Made by a program: the position numbers and the translations under genes | Shown here: in pieces, positions 18,186-28,165 of the stretch | Layout: the number at the start of each line of letters is the position of its first letter | Numbering within the stretch: the stretch's first letter is position 1 | Notes under the pieces: model-generated | Databases searched by the model: none | What the model was told of the DNA's origin: nothing | Seen by the model: only the letters and a program-made list of their open reading frames with translations | Source: Candidatus Thiodiazotropha sp. CDECU1 | Lineage (GTDB): Bacteria > Pseudomonadota > Gammaproteobacteria > Chromatiales > Chromatiaceae | DNA: 64,000 nucleotides | Assembly: GCF_963455295.1 (NCBI RefSeq) | Contig: NZ_OY734020.1 | Location: forward strand, 3,906,001-3,970,000 | Reading direction: 5' to 3'

Positions 18186-18459
18186 GGAAACATACCCCGA
18201 GGGAAATCTTTGGCTGCCATATGGTGCAGCACTTTCTTGGTATTTGGCGGGGGCTGGGCCGTGGCAGGAACGTTGGTCGGGCCTGCTGTTTTTGGCGCGG
18301 ACGGGGCTGGGTCCTTTTGAACTGTGCTGCTGTCCAATCAAATAGGGATTTCGGCAGATCTCCCTAAAACTTTAGAGGGCGGAAAGGCTTTTTACAACAG
18401 AGCCCTGATCACGACCCTCTCTCGGTTTAAATTGCTAACCTCCATTCGACATCGGCGGT

Positions 18460-19083
18460 CTAGTGCGAACCTGAAGTTGTTGTATTTGCCCCTGATAATT
18501 TGTTTAGGTATTCAGCAGCTTGCACCAACTCACGTGCTAAATCAGGGAGTTTGCGCTGACTTGAGCGGGCTTGATTCCTCAACCGATCGAAGGCCTCCTG
18601 CTCACTCATGTGCTCACGCTCGATAAGAATGCCAACCGCAGTATTGACGGTGCGATCGCCATTCAGCGCCTGAGTCAGCTGTCCCTCGCGCTGGAGTAAC
18701 AGGCGATTCTCTGCGCTTCGTTGTAGCGCAGTTTTCACCCCCGCCAGCAATTGCGGGGGATCAACAGGCTTGATCAGATAGCCCAGCGCGCCGCTATCCA
18801 CCGCCTCTTCGATAGCGTCATCCTCGCCGTAGGCGGTCAAAAAAATGAATGGAATCTGGGTGTTATGGCGTAACCAATGAGCTACTTCAATGCCATCCAT
18901 GCCCGGCATACGCATATCGAGAACCACCAGGTCAGGAGGCATTTGTTGACAAAGATCGATGGCTTCTTTGCCGCTAGTGGTGGTTTTCACCTCATAGCCG
19001 GCAGCTTGCAGACTGGGACTCAGGGAGGCAAGCACCAGACGGTCATCATCAACCAGCATGATCATCGTAGCGTTAGAATTCAT
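18460..19083 (-). CDS. ANTAR-domain response regulator
   Basis: 207 residues. The receiver domain (about 7-125) has the acidic 'LVDDDRLVL' cluster, the phosphoacceptor in 'LVVLDMRMPGMDG' and the Lys in 'GYLIKPVDPPQLL'. Residues about 135-195 form an ANTAR helix bundle: 'DRTVNTAVGILIEREHMSEQ' and 'AFDRLRNQARSSQRKLPDLA'. ANTAR regulators (AmiR, NasT, EutV, PdtaR) bind paired RNA hairpins and prevent transcription termination. The next gene upstream is a HisKA_2-type kinase, the usual partner class. RNA targets within the window were not identified. Confidence 0.9.
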   Translation of the reverse strand: MNSNATMIMLVDDDRLVLASLSPSLQAAGYEVKTTTSGKEAIDLCQQMPPDLVVLDMRMPGMDGIEVAHWLRHNTQIPFIFLTAYGEDDAIEEAVDSGALGYLIKPVDPPQLLAGVKTALQRSAENRLLLQREGQLTQALNGDRTVNTAVGILIEREHMSEQEAFDRLRNQARSSQRKLPDLARELVQAAEYLNKLSGANTTTSGSH

Positions 19084-19227
19084 ATCTCACAAACTTCAGG
19101 ATAGTCGTTTCTCTCTAACTAATATATATCAAAGTAAAAGACCTAATTACAATTGTGGTTTTCCCTGATGCCTGAGTCCAGAAGAGAGACCCGATTTAGG
19201 TAGTCTTTCGATGGCATGTTGCAAAAA

Positions 19228-21060
19228 CTAAACAGCCAACCAGATCAGTGGCGCTTCGAGAGCTAGTTCAGTGACCACCCGCCCAGCCTCCTGGTGGATA
19301 TCCAGATGAGCACCCTCAGCAGGTAGTAGGGTACGCAAAAGCTCCAGGCCTGTGCCCGTTGCCTTACCACTGGAAAAATCGAATCCGCTGGGCAGCTCGC
19401 CGGAATTGACCAGGCAGAGCCGAGCCTGTTGCCCATGCGCGCTCAGCGATACCTTGATATCGCCCCTGCTAGCTGATCTTTTACTGTGTTTCAACGCGTT
19501 GGCGATCAGTTCGTTGATCACAAGCGCCATTGGCACCGACTCCTCTCTGGCCAAATTGATGACCGTGGATCTGTCTGCCTGAAAGTCTATCTGAGCCACC
19601 TGCTCGTTCGGATAGACATTGATACAGGCCTGCACCAACTCGTCGATCTGCAGGCGTTCCGTCCCCGCTTGGCTGTACAGACCATAGACGGTGGCAATAG
19701 TACGGACCTGGGTTATAGCTTTTTCCAGGCAGCGGGATATGTCTGTGCAGGAGTAGGTCAGGTTGTGGAGCATCCCAACCACACCCTGTAGGTGGTTCTT
19801 GATGCGGTGATGTACCTCGCGGACCAACGCCTCACGCAAAACCTGTTCCTTGCTGAGACGCTGCTCAGTCAGCTCCTTCAGCGGGGTGATGTCGGTACTG
19901 ATACCGACCAAGCCAACCACTTCACCCGCACTGTCGGTCAACGGCGTCTTAGTGGTGCTGAACCAGTGGAGCCGGCCGTCTGGATCGGGCACCCTCTGTT
20001 CATGGTCCGTCACCTGCCGGCCCTGACCAATGACGATCCTGTCAACGTCCATAAAGGTCTGCGCTACGTCCGGAGGAAAAAACGCAGTATTGGTCTTCCC
20101 TATCACACGATCTTCGGTCCTACCCATGAAATCCAGGAATGCGCGATTGACCATCTGGTAACGTAGCTCGCGGTCTTCAAAATAGACCGGAGAGGGAATC
20201 GTGTTCAGCAATGTCTCCAGCTCTCTGTTCTTATCCAGCAAGGCCTGCCTGGCTTTAAGGGTCTCAGTGATATCCCGCACCACACCAACCAAATAGGATT
20301 TGTCCTGGTAGTCGATAAGTCTGGCAGTGATTTCTACAGGAAATTGACTGCCATCTTTGTGTTTATGCCTGGCCTCGAAAATCAATTCTCCTGTTGGCTC
20401 GAAGCGCTGTATGAATTCCCGCCAAGTCTGCGAGCCAGACTCGACTGGGTCTGCTATGTCGGGTATCCGCAGACTGGACAGCTCGTCGTGCGAATAACCC
20501 AGGCTGCGGCAGGCTTCCAGGTTGAAATTGACTATATCTGCGGTTTCCGCGTCGACCACGAAAAGGGCATCCTTGGTTTGATCGAATAGGTTGCGAAACA
20601 AGTGCAGCTCTTCCTCGGCCTGTTTCCGTTGGGTGATGTCCAGTGCCGTGAAGATAGTGCCGGCTGACATGTCTGACTCGTCCAGCGGCACAGATCGCAG
20701 CAGCACATTCAGCGTGTGCCCATCGCGATGACACATGACTGTCTCAATCTCTCCCACGCCGGTTGCTTCAATCTGGGCATACTTTTCCCTGCCGACCCGC
20801 TCGTACTCTTCATCACTCGGATAGACGCAACGGCTGTTTCTTTGCAGCAGCTCTTCCTCCGCATAACCCAGCATGTCGAGAAAACGTTGATTGAGCCACT
20901 GGATTTCTCGGTTACGTACCAAGCCAATTCCCACCGGGCTGGCATTGAGCAAGGATGCCCTTTCGGTGAGTTTCTCATGCAGCAGCGCCTCGGCCTTCTT
21001 CATGCTGGTCGATATCCTGTTGTAGGGCGATCCAGTAAAGCGGCCGTCCATCGTCATCAC
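19228..21060 (-). CDS. PAS sensor histidine kinase (HisKA_2 type), 5'-truncated
   Basis: Up to 610 residues. Three PAS domains (about 30-145, 150-270, 280-400; 'FTALDITQRKQAEEELHLFR', 'LVGVVRDITETLKARQ', 'LVGISTDITPLKELTEQ') precede a HisKA_2 dimerisation helix with 'REVHHRIKNHLQGVVGML' near 416 and an ATPase with 'ALVINELIANALKHSKR'. It is the probable partner of the ANTAR regulator. The first 20 residues are out of frame with an upstream PAS end ('DDGRPLYWIALQQDI' in the next frame, near 21010-21060), and the 176-bp repeat begins at 21089, so the original 5' end is lost. A start at 21003, with AGGA upstream, is also possible. Confidence 0.8.
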   Translation of the reverse strand: MMTMDGRFTGSPYNRISTSMKKAEALLHEKLTERASLLNASPVGIGLVRNREIQWLNQRFLDMLGYAEEELLQRNSRCVYPSDEEYERVGREKYAQIEATGVGEIETVMCHRDGHTLNVLLRSVPLDESDMSAGTIFTALDITQRKQAEEELHLFRNLFDQTKDALFVVDAETADIVNFNLEACRSLGYSHDELSSLRIPDIADPVESGSQTWREFIQRFEPTGELIFEARHKHKDGSQFPVEITARLIDYQDKSYLVGVVRDITETLKARQALLDKNRELETLLNTIPSPVYFEDRELRYQMVNRAFLDFMGRTEDRVIGKTNTAFFPPDVAQTFMDVDRIVIGQGRQVTDHEQRVPDPDGRLHWFSTTKTPLTDSAGEVVGLVGISTDITPLKELTEQRLSKEQVLREALVREVHHRIKNHLQGVVGMLHNLTYSCTDISRCLEKAITQVRTIATVYGLYSQAGTERLQIDELVQACINVYPNEQVAQIDFQADRSTVINLAREESVPMALVINELIANALKHSKRSASRGDIKVSLSAHGQQARLCLVNSGELPSGFDFSSGKATGTGLELLRTLLPAEGAHLDIHQEAGRVVTELALEAPLIWLAV

Positions 21061-21088
21061 GTATCCAGGCTGAGAGTATTAGAGTATG

Positions 21089-21264
21089 AGTATAAGAAGA
21101 ATAACCGCTATCAACCATGTATATCAAGGCAGAAAACTTGAGCCTGGATATGCCTGAATCATCCATCTTTCCAGTCTCATTCTATGCAATCCCCTGGATT
21201 TCCGGCTGAATCCGCCCGCTTCCAATGCCTTCCCGTCCTTCCGGCTTAGTTCAGGCAACAGGCC
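21089..21264. repeat. 176-bp dispersed repeat, copy A
   Basis: This stretch is closely similar over its whole length to 27945-28120. Both begin at AGTATAAG and end at TTCAGGCAACAGGCC, in the same orientation and with the same length. Copy A interrupts the 5' part of the histidine-kinase gene. Copy B adjoins IS91-family transposase remains. It has no reading frame of its own that looks coding. Confidence 0.8.
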
Positions 21265-21276
21265 GGCAAACTGCCA

Positions 21277-21540
21277 CTGGGGGGCTGGGCACGGCTCGAC
21301 TCCATCTACGGCGGACGCTGGGACCGCTGGCGGCCGATCCCGGTCAAACTGGCCATCAGCCAGTTCATGGAGAAGGATATGGAGGGCGTCAGCCACTGGT
21401 TCGACGTCACGCCAGGCAAGTGGATACAGGGCCTGTGGCCCGTTGGGAGCATGAACGCCGGGTCTACGTAGTGACCATTACGCCGGAGATGGAAGATGCG
21501 GTGCATGACCGCTGGCCAAGAATATTGAGCGGTAACCAAA
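21277..21540 (+). pseudogene. gene remnant in two frames, family not recognised
   Basis: Protein-like sequence runs in one frame ('SIYGGRWDRWRPIPVKLAIS', 'GVSHWFDVTPGKWIQGL') to a stop at 21469-21471. It seems to continue in the next frame ('RRVYVVTITPEMEDAVHDRW'), which implies a frameshift near 21445. Strong Trp/Arg content and codon use look coding, but no start or complete domain remains. It lies directly against the end of repeat copy A, so it was probably cut by the same event. Confidence 0.35.
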
Positions 21541-21833
21541 CACCGCCGCGAAGGAAATAATCCCGCCTTAAAAAAAACACATCGAGCGCTAGAGCGCGAT
21601 ACCGTTCACGTTAACGCCGGAACAGAGTTAAAGAACCTCGCAGACAGACCGATATCCCTACTCAAATAGAAAATCTGAAAGGAATTTCTGGCCCATAGTC
21701 ACCAAATTCCTTTACACAGACAAAAACAAACAGCGCCTGTATGTGGCCCACTCGTGAAGCACGGGCACACGCATCAAAGAATATAAAGCAGCGCAGACAC
21801 CCATGAAAAGCACTTTGATACCGGGAAACGACC

Positions 21834-24218
21834 ATGCAAAAACTATTCAGCAGTTTGACCATTCGCACTCGATTGTGGATCGGCTTCGGCCTCATCCTCG
21901 CAGTGCTCACCATGAGTTCCGCAATTACACTGTTCAGCCTCAAGGGCGTCGGCGAGAAAATCGAAGACGTTGTACACGACAAGCAGCATACGCTTATCCT
22001 GGCTGAAGACCTGTCAAGCTATCTGGAACGTTCCGCAGCCTCCCTCGGTTTCCACCTGCTTACCAAAGAGTCCCACCATCTGGATGAGCACAAGCGGCAC
22101 CTGAAGCAGGCCTCGAAACTGTTACAGGAACTCCAGGCAATGCCGGCCGTCATCGAGAGCAGCCAGGCATCACAACTTGTATCGAATATTCAGACCAAGC
22201 TTCAAACCTTCGAATCCAACGCCAATCACCTGCTCAGCGAATCGATAACTTTTGAAAAGAATTTCCCAGGCATCGCTTTTGCCAACGATCAGATCAACCC
22301 CCTGAGCCGTACCCATCTGCAACTGACTTCAGAGATGATCCTCTCCGAAATGGAAGAGGAACCTGACGACGAGCGCAGGCAATTGCTGTTCGAACTGACT
22401 GAACTGCGTTATGCCTGGAGCAACGTCATGAACGGTATACGCGGTTATCTCGCCTTCCGCAGTGACGCCAGCATCGACAACATGAAGCTCTACATTGAAC
22501 GCATTGACAGCTTGCTGCTGGAGCTGAAAAAGAAGGAAGATTTGTTGACCCTGGAACAGTCAGACGCAGTGGAACAGTTCGGCGGAAGCTTTAGCCTGTT
22601 CAAACAGCGGGCGCAAAAGATGCAGGAGATCCACGGCGGTAAGAGCTGGCGCAGTGACGCCTGGCTGCTCAGCAGCGAATTCAATCCCGCGCTTGAAGAG
22701 TTACACAACGACCTGGCTGATCTGGTCAAGCATCAAGAGACAACCATCAAAGAGACCAGTCAGCAGTTAATGGATACAGCCGATTCAGTCGACAGGCTGG
22801 TATTGGGACTGCTCATCTTCGGTCTGCTGGCGGGACTGCTGATCAGCTGGCTGATTTCACGCGCCATCTGCAAACCCATCGTGTTCGCAGCGGACACCAT
22901 GCAGGACATTGCACACGGTGAAGGCAATCTGATGATTGCTCTCGACAGTAAAGGCAAAAACGAACTCAGTGAACTTGCCGAGGGCTTTAACCAGTTTGTC
23001 AGTAAAATCCGTAACCTGATACAGCGTACCGCCCACTCCACCGAGTCGGTCATCAGTGCAGTGGCACAGACTTCGGACAACACCCGCCTGATCATTCAAC
23101 GCGTGTTGGAGCAGGAGCAGGAGACCGACCAGGTGGCCACAGCCATGAACCAGATGGCTAGTAGTATCACCGAAGTAGCGCAAAACGCCGCCATCGCTGA
23201 GGAAGCAGCCGGCTCAGCTAATCAGGAGACCCTGAACGGTCGTCAGATGGTGCAGGAGAGCGCCGACGCCATCAATGAACTGGCAACAGAAGTGGAGCAG
23301 GCGGAGCGGACCATCCAGGAAGTGGAGCAACAGAGCGAACATATCGGCACGGTGATCGATGTAATCAAAAGCATAGCCGAGCAGACCAACCTGCTGGCGC
23401 TCAACGCCGCCATTGAGGCAGCTCGTGCTGGCGAACAAGGCCGCGGTTTTGCCGTGGTTGCTGACGAGGTGCGCAGCCTGGCCAACCGTACCCACGAATC
23501 CACCGGCGAGATCGAATCCATGATCCAGTCACTGCAGAGCGGCACCCAACAGGCCGTTGCGGTGATGGCCACCGGCCGGGAAAAAGTGGACCGGAACGTG
23601 ACCCAGGCGAGTCACACTCTCAACTCCCTGGACCAGATTAGTAAGGCGGTCGATACCATCAATCGCATGAACTCCCAGATCGCCACCGCAGCGGAACAAC
23701 AGCGTGCCGTATCTGAAGAGATCAAGCAGAACATCTTCAATATCAACGACCGCAGCAAGCAGACTGCCCAGGGCGCCAAGCAGACTTCGGAAACCGTCAG
23801 CTCGCTGGGTCAATTTGCAGCCAATCTGCAGGGAGTCATCCAGCAGTTCAAGTTCTCCGGTGACGGCGGGCTCGATTTCAGCGCCGCCAAGTCGGCCCAT
23901 CTGGCCTGGAAAGCACGCCTACGCGACTTCCTGGACGGTAGAGATGCCTTGTCCCATGAGGAGGCTGTCTCCCATCACGACTGCATCCTCGGCAAGTGGT
24001 ACTACAGCGAAGGGCTGGAAAGGTATGGCGAGGTCGCCGAGATGCGGGATATCGAAGCCCCCCACAGCAAACTGCATCGCCTGATTCAGGAGATCATCAA
24101 GCTGAAGGAGGCTGGCAAAGACCAACAGGCAGAGGCGGTCTACCAGGAGATAGAACCCCTGTCACAAACCATCATCGGCTTATTGAACAGCGTGGAGTCG
24201 CAGATCAACCAGGCATGA
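21834..24218 (+). CDS. methyl-accepting chemotaxis protein with C-terminal CZB domain
   Basis: 794 residues. Transmembrane spans lie at about 10-34 and 322-344, enclosing a long helical periplasmic sensor. HAMP follows, then the MCP signalling hairpin ('[20 protein letters not shown]', '[18 protein letters not shown]'). The last 110 residues form a CZB zinc-binding domain: '[14 protein letters not shown]', '[16 protein letters not shown]' and '[13 protein letters not shown]' supply the three His and one Cys. CZB domains sense zinc or hypochlorite through that Cys. The gene starts after the remnants following repeat copy A and is the first of two receptor genes in the repeat-bounded interval. 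Confidence 0.92.
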   Translation: MQKLFSSLTIRTRLWIGFGLILAVLTMSSAITLFSLKGVGEKIEDVVHDKQHTLILAEDLSSYLERSAASLGFHLLTKESHHLDEHKRHLKQASKLLQELQAMPAVIESSQASQLVSNIQTKLQTFESNANHLLSESITFEKNFPGIAFANDQINPLSRTHLQLTSEMILSEMEEEPDDERRQLLFELTELRYAWSNVMNGIRGYLAFRSDASIDNMKLYIERIDSLLLELKKKEDLLTLEQSDAVEQFGGSFSLFKQRAQKMQEIHGGKSWRSDAWLLSSEFNPALEELHNDLADLVKHQETTIKETSQQLMDTADSVDRLVLGLLIFGLLAGLLISWLISRAICKPIVFAADTMQDIAHGEGNLMIALDSKGKNELSELAEGFNQFVSKIRNLIQRTAHSTESVISAVAQTSDNTRLIIQRVLEQEQETDQVATAMNQMASSITEVAQNAAIAEEAAGSANQETLNGRQMVQESADAINELATEVEQAERTIQEVEQQSEHIGTVIDVIKSIAEQTNLLALNAAIEAARAGEQGRGFAVVADEVRSLANRTHESTGEIESMIQSLQSGTQQAVAVMATGREKVDRNVTQASHTLNSLDQISKAVDTINRMNSQIATAAEQQRAVSEEIKQNIFNINDRSKQTAQGAKQTSETVSSLGQFAANLQGVIQQFKFSGDGGLDFSAAKSAHLAWKARLRDFLDGRDALSHEEAVSHHDCILGKWYYSEGLERYGEVAEMRDIEAPHSKLHRLIQEIIKLKEAGKDQQAEAVYQEIEPLSQTIIGLLNSVESQINQA

Positions 24219-24222
24219 TGAG

Positions 24223-24534
24223 CTGTCGGGCCATACCGACGTGGTCCCGGTCGCGGGCCAGGACTGGTCCAGCGACCCCTTCTCGGTGCTGGAAAAAGAC
24301 GGCCGGCTCTTTACCAGCGTGATGTCCTCGCTGATTGAACAGGCGGTAGAGTTTCAACGGGAGCAACATCGTCACTATCAGAAAAAAGTGGCGATTGCTC
24401 TAAACCTCTCGGTGCGGTTGTTAAACGATACCGGCTTTCGAAAACAGCTGTTTGAGCATCTGATCGCCCAGGACTTCCTGCCTGACAGCCTGATTATCGA
24501 GATCACCGAAGATAATGTGCTGTGTTGTGGCTGA
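24223..24534 (+). pseudogene. chimeric scar: ArgE fragment joined in frame to EAL-domain fragment
   Basis: Starting 5 nt after the receptor gene, one open frame first encodes 'LSGHTDVVPVAGQDWSSDPF', typical of acetylornithine deacetylase (ArgE/M20 family, with the metal-binding His-Thr-Asp). Near 24310 it switches to 'KKVAIALNLSVRLLNDTGF', then 'FLPDSLIIEITEDNVL', typical of an EAL domain between its EAL and DDFGTG motifs. Neither fragment has a start or the rest of its domain. This is an illegitimate junction between two lost genes, not a functional protein. Confidence 0.65.
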
Positions 24535-25067
24535 TAATGTAGAGGCGCATGGTTAGGTTTAACTGAAGTATCAGTGATGTTATTTGTTTGTAGTAAGAAC
24601 TGTCAGTATTGTTTTGCCACCCGTACTTAAAGTAACTTTTTTACCAGATTTGTAATCTACTACCATAAAGCACAACGGTTCATTATGTTAGTTCGGTCTG
24701 TGATTGATCTGAGTGTCGAAAATGATGCAGGTGCAGCTCTTAGTGTAAATATGGCAACCCGGAAGATTTGGTGCGATGTAAAAAAACTGTGATGACGAAG
24801 GCTTCTCATTGCTCTATCTTTTTGAGTTATAAAACCCTATTTTTCGTGCGATTATTGGACAGCTCAAAAGGGGTATTTCCCTGGATAATTCTGCTTTATT
24901 ATTTGTAAAGTTTCCCTGGGTCCGGTCGCTACTTCGTTTTAAGTCACCCGAAGGTCCCAGATCCCGTCCTTCACCTAGCATTCTGCTTGTGTTCAATCGC
25001 CCAATCCCCGCGATTTTTGTTCAAACGTCGAATAACGAATATCACTCTTTGGTAAGGGGGTAGCATT
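24535..25067. other. 533-nt AT-rich region between the two receptor genes
   Basis: No convincing gene on either strand. The composition is clearly more AT-rich than the upstream kilobases, and this continues into the next two genes. The end of the region carries AAGGGGG seven bases before the ATG of the second receptor, so its promoter must be here. No clear promoter boxes or terminator seen. Confidence 0.4.
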
Positions 25068-26723
25068 ATGGGCTTGATGAATCAAATAACTATTCGTGCA
25101 CGTCTGATATTTTTAGTTGGATTTGCTGCGGTAGTCATGCTTGTCATTAGTTCGCTAGGCATATACGCAATGAAGAGCGGAGAAGCGTCAATGAAAACTG
25201 TCTACGAGGATCGACTGATACCGACTGGCCAGATCAGTCAGATCATTGAATTAATGCGGGAAAATCGAAGTCAGTTGCTCTTCTCCCTTCAGCATGATCC
25301 CAACTCAAAAACCGCTGTTCTGCATAAGCATAATGTGTCGCTACATTTAAAAAAGGTAGATCAAAATATAAAAACTATCGATGAAGTCTGGAAAGAGTAT
25401 ATGTCGACATATCTGACACCGGACGAGGAAATACTGGCGCAGAAATTCACTCAAAAGCGCGCCATATTTGTTAATGATGGTTTGAGGCCGGTAATAAAGT
25501 ATATCGAGAGTGGCGACTACTTAAACTCCGCTATTCACTTGTCGAGCAAGACAAACCCGGCATTTGAAGCTGCTCATAAAGTTGCTGAGGATCTTTGGCA
25601 ATTACAACTTGATGTTGCAAATTCGGAGTACGAAAAAGCTATGGAGCGCGATCACCAGATTGGCATTGTTTTCATTTGCCTGATTCTAGCTGGTGTTGGT
25701 TTTCTCATATTTCTCTCCGTTATAACCATTCGAAGTGTCTCAGAGACAGTTAAAAAGCTAAATAACGCTGCTAATGGAATGGCAGAGGGGGATCTTACAA
25801 TTCAATGTGAATCATCATCAAATGACGAGCTTGGGCAAGTTATTAGCGCATTCAATGACCTAGGTAATAAATTCCGGAGTGTTATTACAGAGTTGAAAGC
25901 TTCGACTATACAGTTGGCTTCTGCGGCTGAGGAGACTTCGGTTATAACCAGCGAAACAAGTCATCGAATAAAGCAACAGCAATCCGAAACAGAACAGGTT
26001 GTAACTGCCATGAATCAGATGACTATAACCGTTCAGGACGTAGCTCGGAATGCCGGAATGGCTGATGGAGCAGCACATGACGCAGATGAAAAGGCTAACG
26101 AGGGGATTTCAGTGGCTGCTAGCGCACTTACTGCGACGGAGGATTTGGCCAAAGAGGTTCAACTGGCTGCAGATGTAATTCAAAGGTTGGAGGCAGAGAG
26201 TGACAGTATAGGTGCGGTAATCGACGTTATTCGAGGGATCGCAGAACAGACGAACCTGCTTGCGCTCAACGCTGCAATTGAAGCGGCGAGAGCGGGAGAA
26301 CAAGGCAGGGGATTCGCCGTAGTGGCTGACGAGGTACGTACCTTGGCAGGTAGAACTCAACAATCCACACAGGAAATACAGGGCATGATAGAGCGCTTAC
26401 AGCAGGGTGCGAAGGATGCGGGAGCGGCAATGAATCAAGGACAGGATAAAGCCAAACATAGCCTGCATCAGGTTGAACGAGCAGATGAGGCACTCAACGA
26501 GATCAGCCATGCGGTGGCCCGTATAAAGGAGATGAATTCACAGATAGCCACTGCTGCAGAGGAGCAGGGTACCGTGGCCGAGGAGATCAACCGCAACATA
26601 GTTGCTATAAGTGATCTCTCGTCTGAATCTGCACAGGGCGCTGAGGAGACATCACAAGCAAGTAGTGAGCAGGCCCAGCTTGCTGTAAGTCTGGATAAAC
26701 TTGCCATGAAATTCACGGTTTAG
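25068..26723 (+). CDS. methyl-accepting chemotaxis protein with four-helix-bundle sensor
   Basis: 551 residues. The first transmembrane span is at about 9-33, followed by a periplasmic 4HB_MCP-type bundle (about 35-195), the second span at about 199-222, HAMP (about 223-275: '[19 protein letters not shown]') and the MCP cytoplasmic hairpin with '[20 protein letters not shown]' and '[20 protein letters not shown]'. AAGGGGG precedes the start. Codon use and base composition are AT-richer than in the first receptor. CheV follows after 13 nt, so the two are almost certainly one operon. The ligand is unknown. Confidence 0.92.
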   Translation: MGLMNQITIRARLIFLVGFAAVVMLVISSLGIYAMKSGEASMKTVYEDRLIPTGQISQIIELMRENRSQLLFSLQHDPNSKTAVLHKHNVSLHLKKVDQNIKTIDEVWKEYMSTYLTPDEEILAQKFTQKRAIFVNDGLRPVIKYIESGDYLNSAIHLSSKTNPAFEAAHKVAEDLWQLQLDVANSEYEKAMERDHQIGIVFICLILAGVGFLIFLSVITIRSVSETVKKLNNAANGMAEGDLTIQCESSSNDELGQVISAFNDLGNKFRSVITELKASTIQLASAAEETSVITSETSHRIKQQQSETEQVVTAMNQMTITVQDVARNAGMADGAAHDADEKANEGISVAASALTATEDLAKEVQLAADVIQRLEAESDSIGAVIDVIRGIAEQTNLLALNAAIEAARAGEQGRGFAVVADEVRTLAGRTQQSTQEIQGMIERLQQGAKDAGAAMNQGQDKAKHSLHQVERADEALNEISHAVARIKEMNSQIATAAEEQGTVAEEINRNIVAISDLSSESAQGAEETSQASSEQAQLAVSLDKLAMKFTV

Positions 26724-26736
26724 TCTGGGGGGAGAT

Positions 26737-27684
26737 ATGTCAAAGCTTATGCAATCTATTGATGCGAGAACTCAGCTTGCTGGAACTAATAGGTTGGAGG
26801 TCTTATTGTTCAGCTTGGGTAAAAATGTAACAAGCGGGCGTGAGGAAGTTTTTGGTATCAATGTGTTTAAGGTCAGGGAAGTTATGCATATACCTGAGAT
26901 AACGCAAGCCCCTGATATGCCGAAGGCAGTAGAGGGTATGGTGAGCTTGAGAGGCAGTATGGTGCCAGTAATCAACCTCTCAGAGTTCTGTAATCTTCAG
27001 GCTGAAGAACAGCCTAATATCCTCATGATCACAGAGTACAATAAGCATGTACAAGGTTTTCTAGTTCACGCAGTGGACACAATAGAGCGTTTGAACTGGG
27101 ATGACGTCAAAGCGCCTCCTTCAATGATTACAAGTCAGATGAGTGGTCTTGTAACCGCTGTCTCTGAGTTACAGGATAAGCGTCTGGTCATGATTATGGA
27201 CGTGGAGAAAATACTCGCTGAAACTGCCGGCTTTTACGAAGACCAAAATATATATAGTGGTATTGAGCCTCATAAGGGTCGCAGCAGCATAACTGTCTTA
27301 TTTGCCGATGATTCAAGTGTGGCAAGAAGCCAAATTAAACGTACACTTGATCGCATGGGTATTCTGCACATAGGCGTTAGAAACGGTGCAGAAGCTTGGG
27401 ATAAGTTAAACGAGCTAGCGGAGAAATCAGACGCAGATGGTGTGATGATAACTGACACAGTAAATTTCATCCTGACAGATGTCGAGATGCCTGAAATGGA
27501 CGGCTATGTCTTAACGAGAAAAATTAAAAGCGATGATAGGTTTAAGGATATACCGGTAGTAATGCACTCATCTTTGACCGCTGAGGCTAATCAATGCCTG
27601 GGCAAGGGCGTGGGTGCTGATGCGTATGTTCCGAAATTCGAACCAAAAGAGCTGGCGGCTACTTTGGAAGGGCTGCTTTATTGA
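26737..27684 (+). CDS. cheV: CheV-type chemotaxis coupling protein (CheW-receiver)
   Basis: 315 residues. Residues about 20-165 are a CheW-like coupling domain ('FGINVFKVREVMHIPEITQA', 'EGMVSLRGSMVPVINLSEFC'). Residues about 180-312 are a receiver domain with 'VLFADDSSVARSQ', the phosphoacceptor in 'FILTDVEMPEMDGYVL' and the Lys in 'DAYVPKFEPKELA'. This is the CheV architecture, which links receptors to CheA and is tuned by phosphorylation. GGGGGGAG precedes the ATG, and the upstream receptor ends 13 nt before. No CheA is present in the window, so it must act with a core encoded elsewhere. Confidence 0.9.
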   Translation: MSKLMQSIDARTQLAGTNRLEVLLFSLGKNVTSGREEVFGINVFKVREVMHIPEITQAPDMPKAVEGMVSLRGSMVPVINLSEFCNLQAEEQPNILMITEYNKHVQGFLVHAVDTIERLNWDDVKAPPSMITSQMSGLVTAVSELQDKRLVMIMDVEKILAETAGFYEDQNIYSGIEPHKGRSSITVLFADDSSVARSQIKRTLDRMGILHIGVRNGAEAWDKLNELAEKSDADGVMITDTVNFILTDVEMPEMDGYVLTRKIKSDDRFKDIPVVMHSSLTAEANQCLGKGVGADAYVPKFEPKELAATLEGLLY

Positions 27685-27944
27685 AGCGTTTCATCTAACT
27701 GCCATCTGTCCTCTCCGTCAATTCTAAGCGATTGTTACGAAAGTAATGAGTGATCACACAGTCACCCTCGGCGAGATTACAAATTGCAGTCTTCTTTCAG
27801 AAGCGGGAAGGAAACCGTGCTTCAATATGCTTCACTAGACGAAGAGGCTCTGTGTATTTTTTTCTGCCAAATTGGTGGGGGCGCACGATCGATATTCACC
27901 AATCGGGGGGGTGATGTACAATAATCCCGGCTTATCTATATAAA

Positions 27945-28120
27945 AGTATAAGGAGAATAACCGCTATCACCCATGTATATCAAGGCAGATAACTAGGGCC
28001 TGGATATGCCTGAATCATCCGTCTATCCGTCCTCAATCTATTCAATCTACTGGATTTTCGGTTGAATCCGCCCGCTTCCACTGCCTTCCCGTCCTTCCGG
28101 CTTAGTTCAGGCAACAGGCC
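27945..28120. repeat. 176-bp dispersed repeat, copy B
   Basis: Direct copy of 21089-21264, equal in length, with scattered substitutions. At its right end it runs into a perfect 8+8 inverted repeat (AGGCCGCC-A-GGCGGCCT, 28116-28132) that copy A lacks. The next sequence is an IS91-family transposase remnant, so the repeat may represent that element's terminal region. Confidence 0.8.
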
Positions 28121-28132
28121 GCCAGGCGGCCT
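28116..28132. repeat. 8-bp stem hairpin at the edge of repeat copy B
   Basis: AGGCCGCC and its exact complement are separated by one base. A short GC hairpin beside the end of an IS91-type element fits the kind of structure found at rolling-circle transposon ends, but this is only positional evidence. Confidence 0.4.
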
Positions 28133-28165
28133 ATCCTTCTGTTGCTGTGCCGTGTAGAGAAGTGT

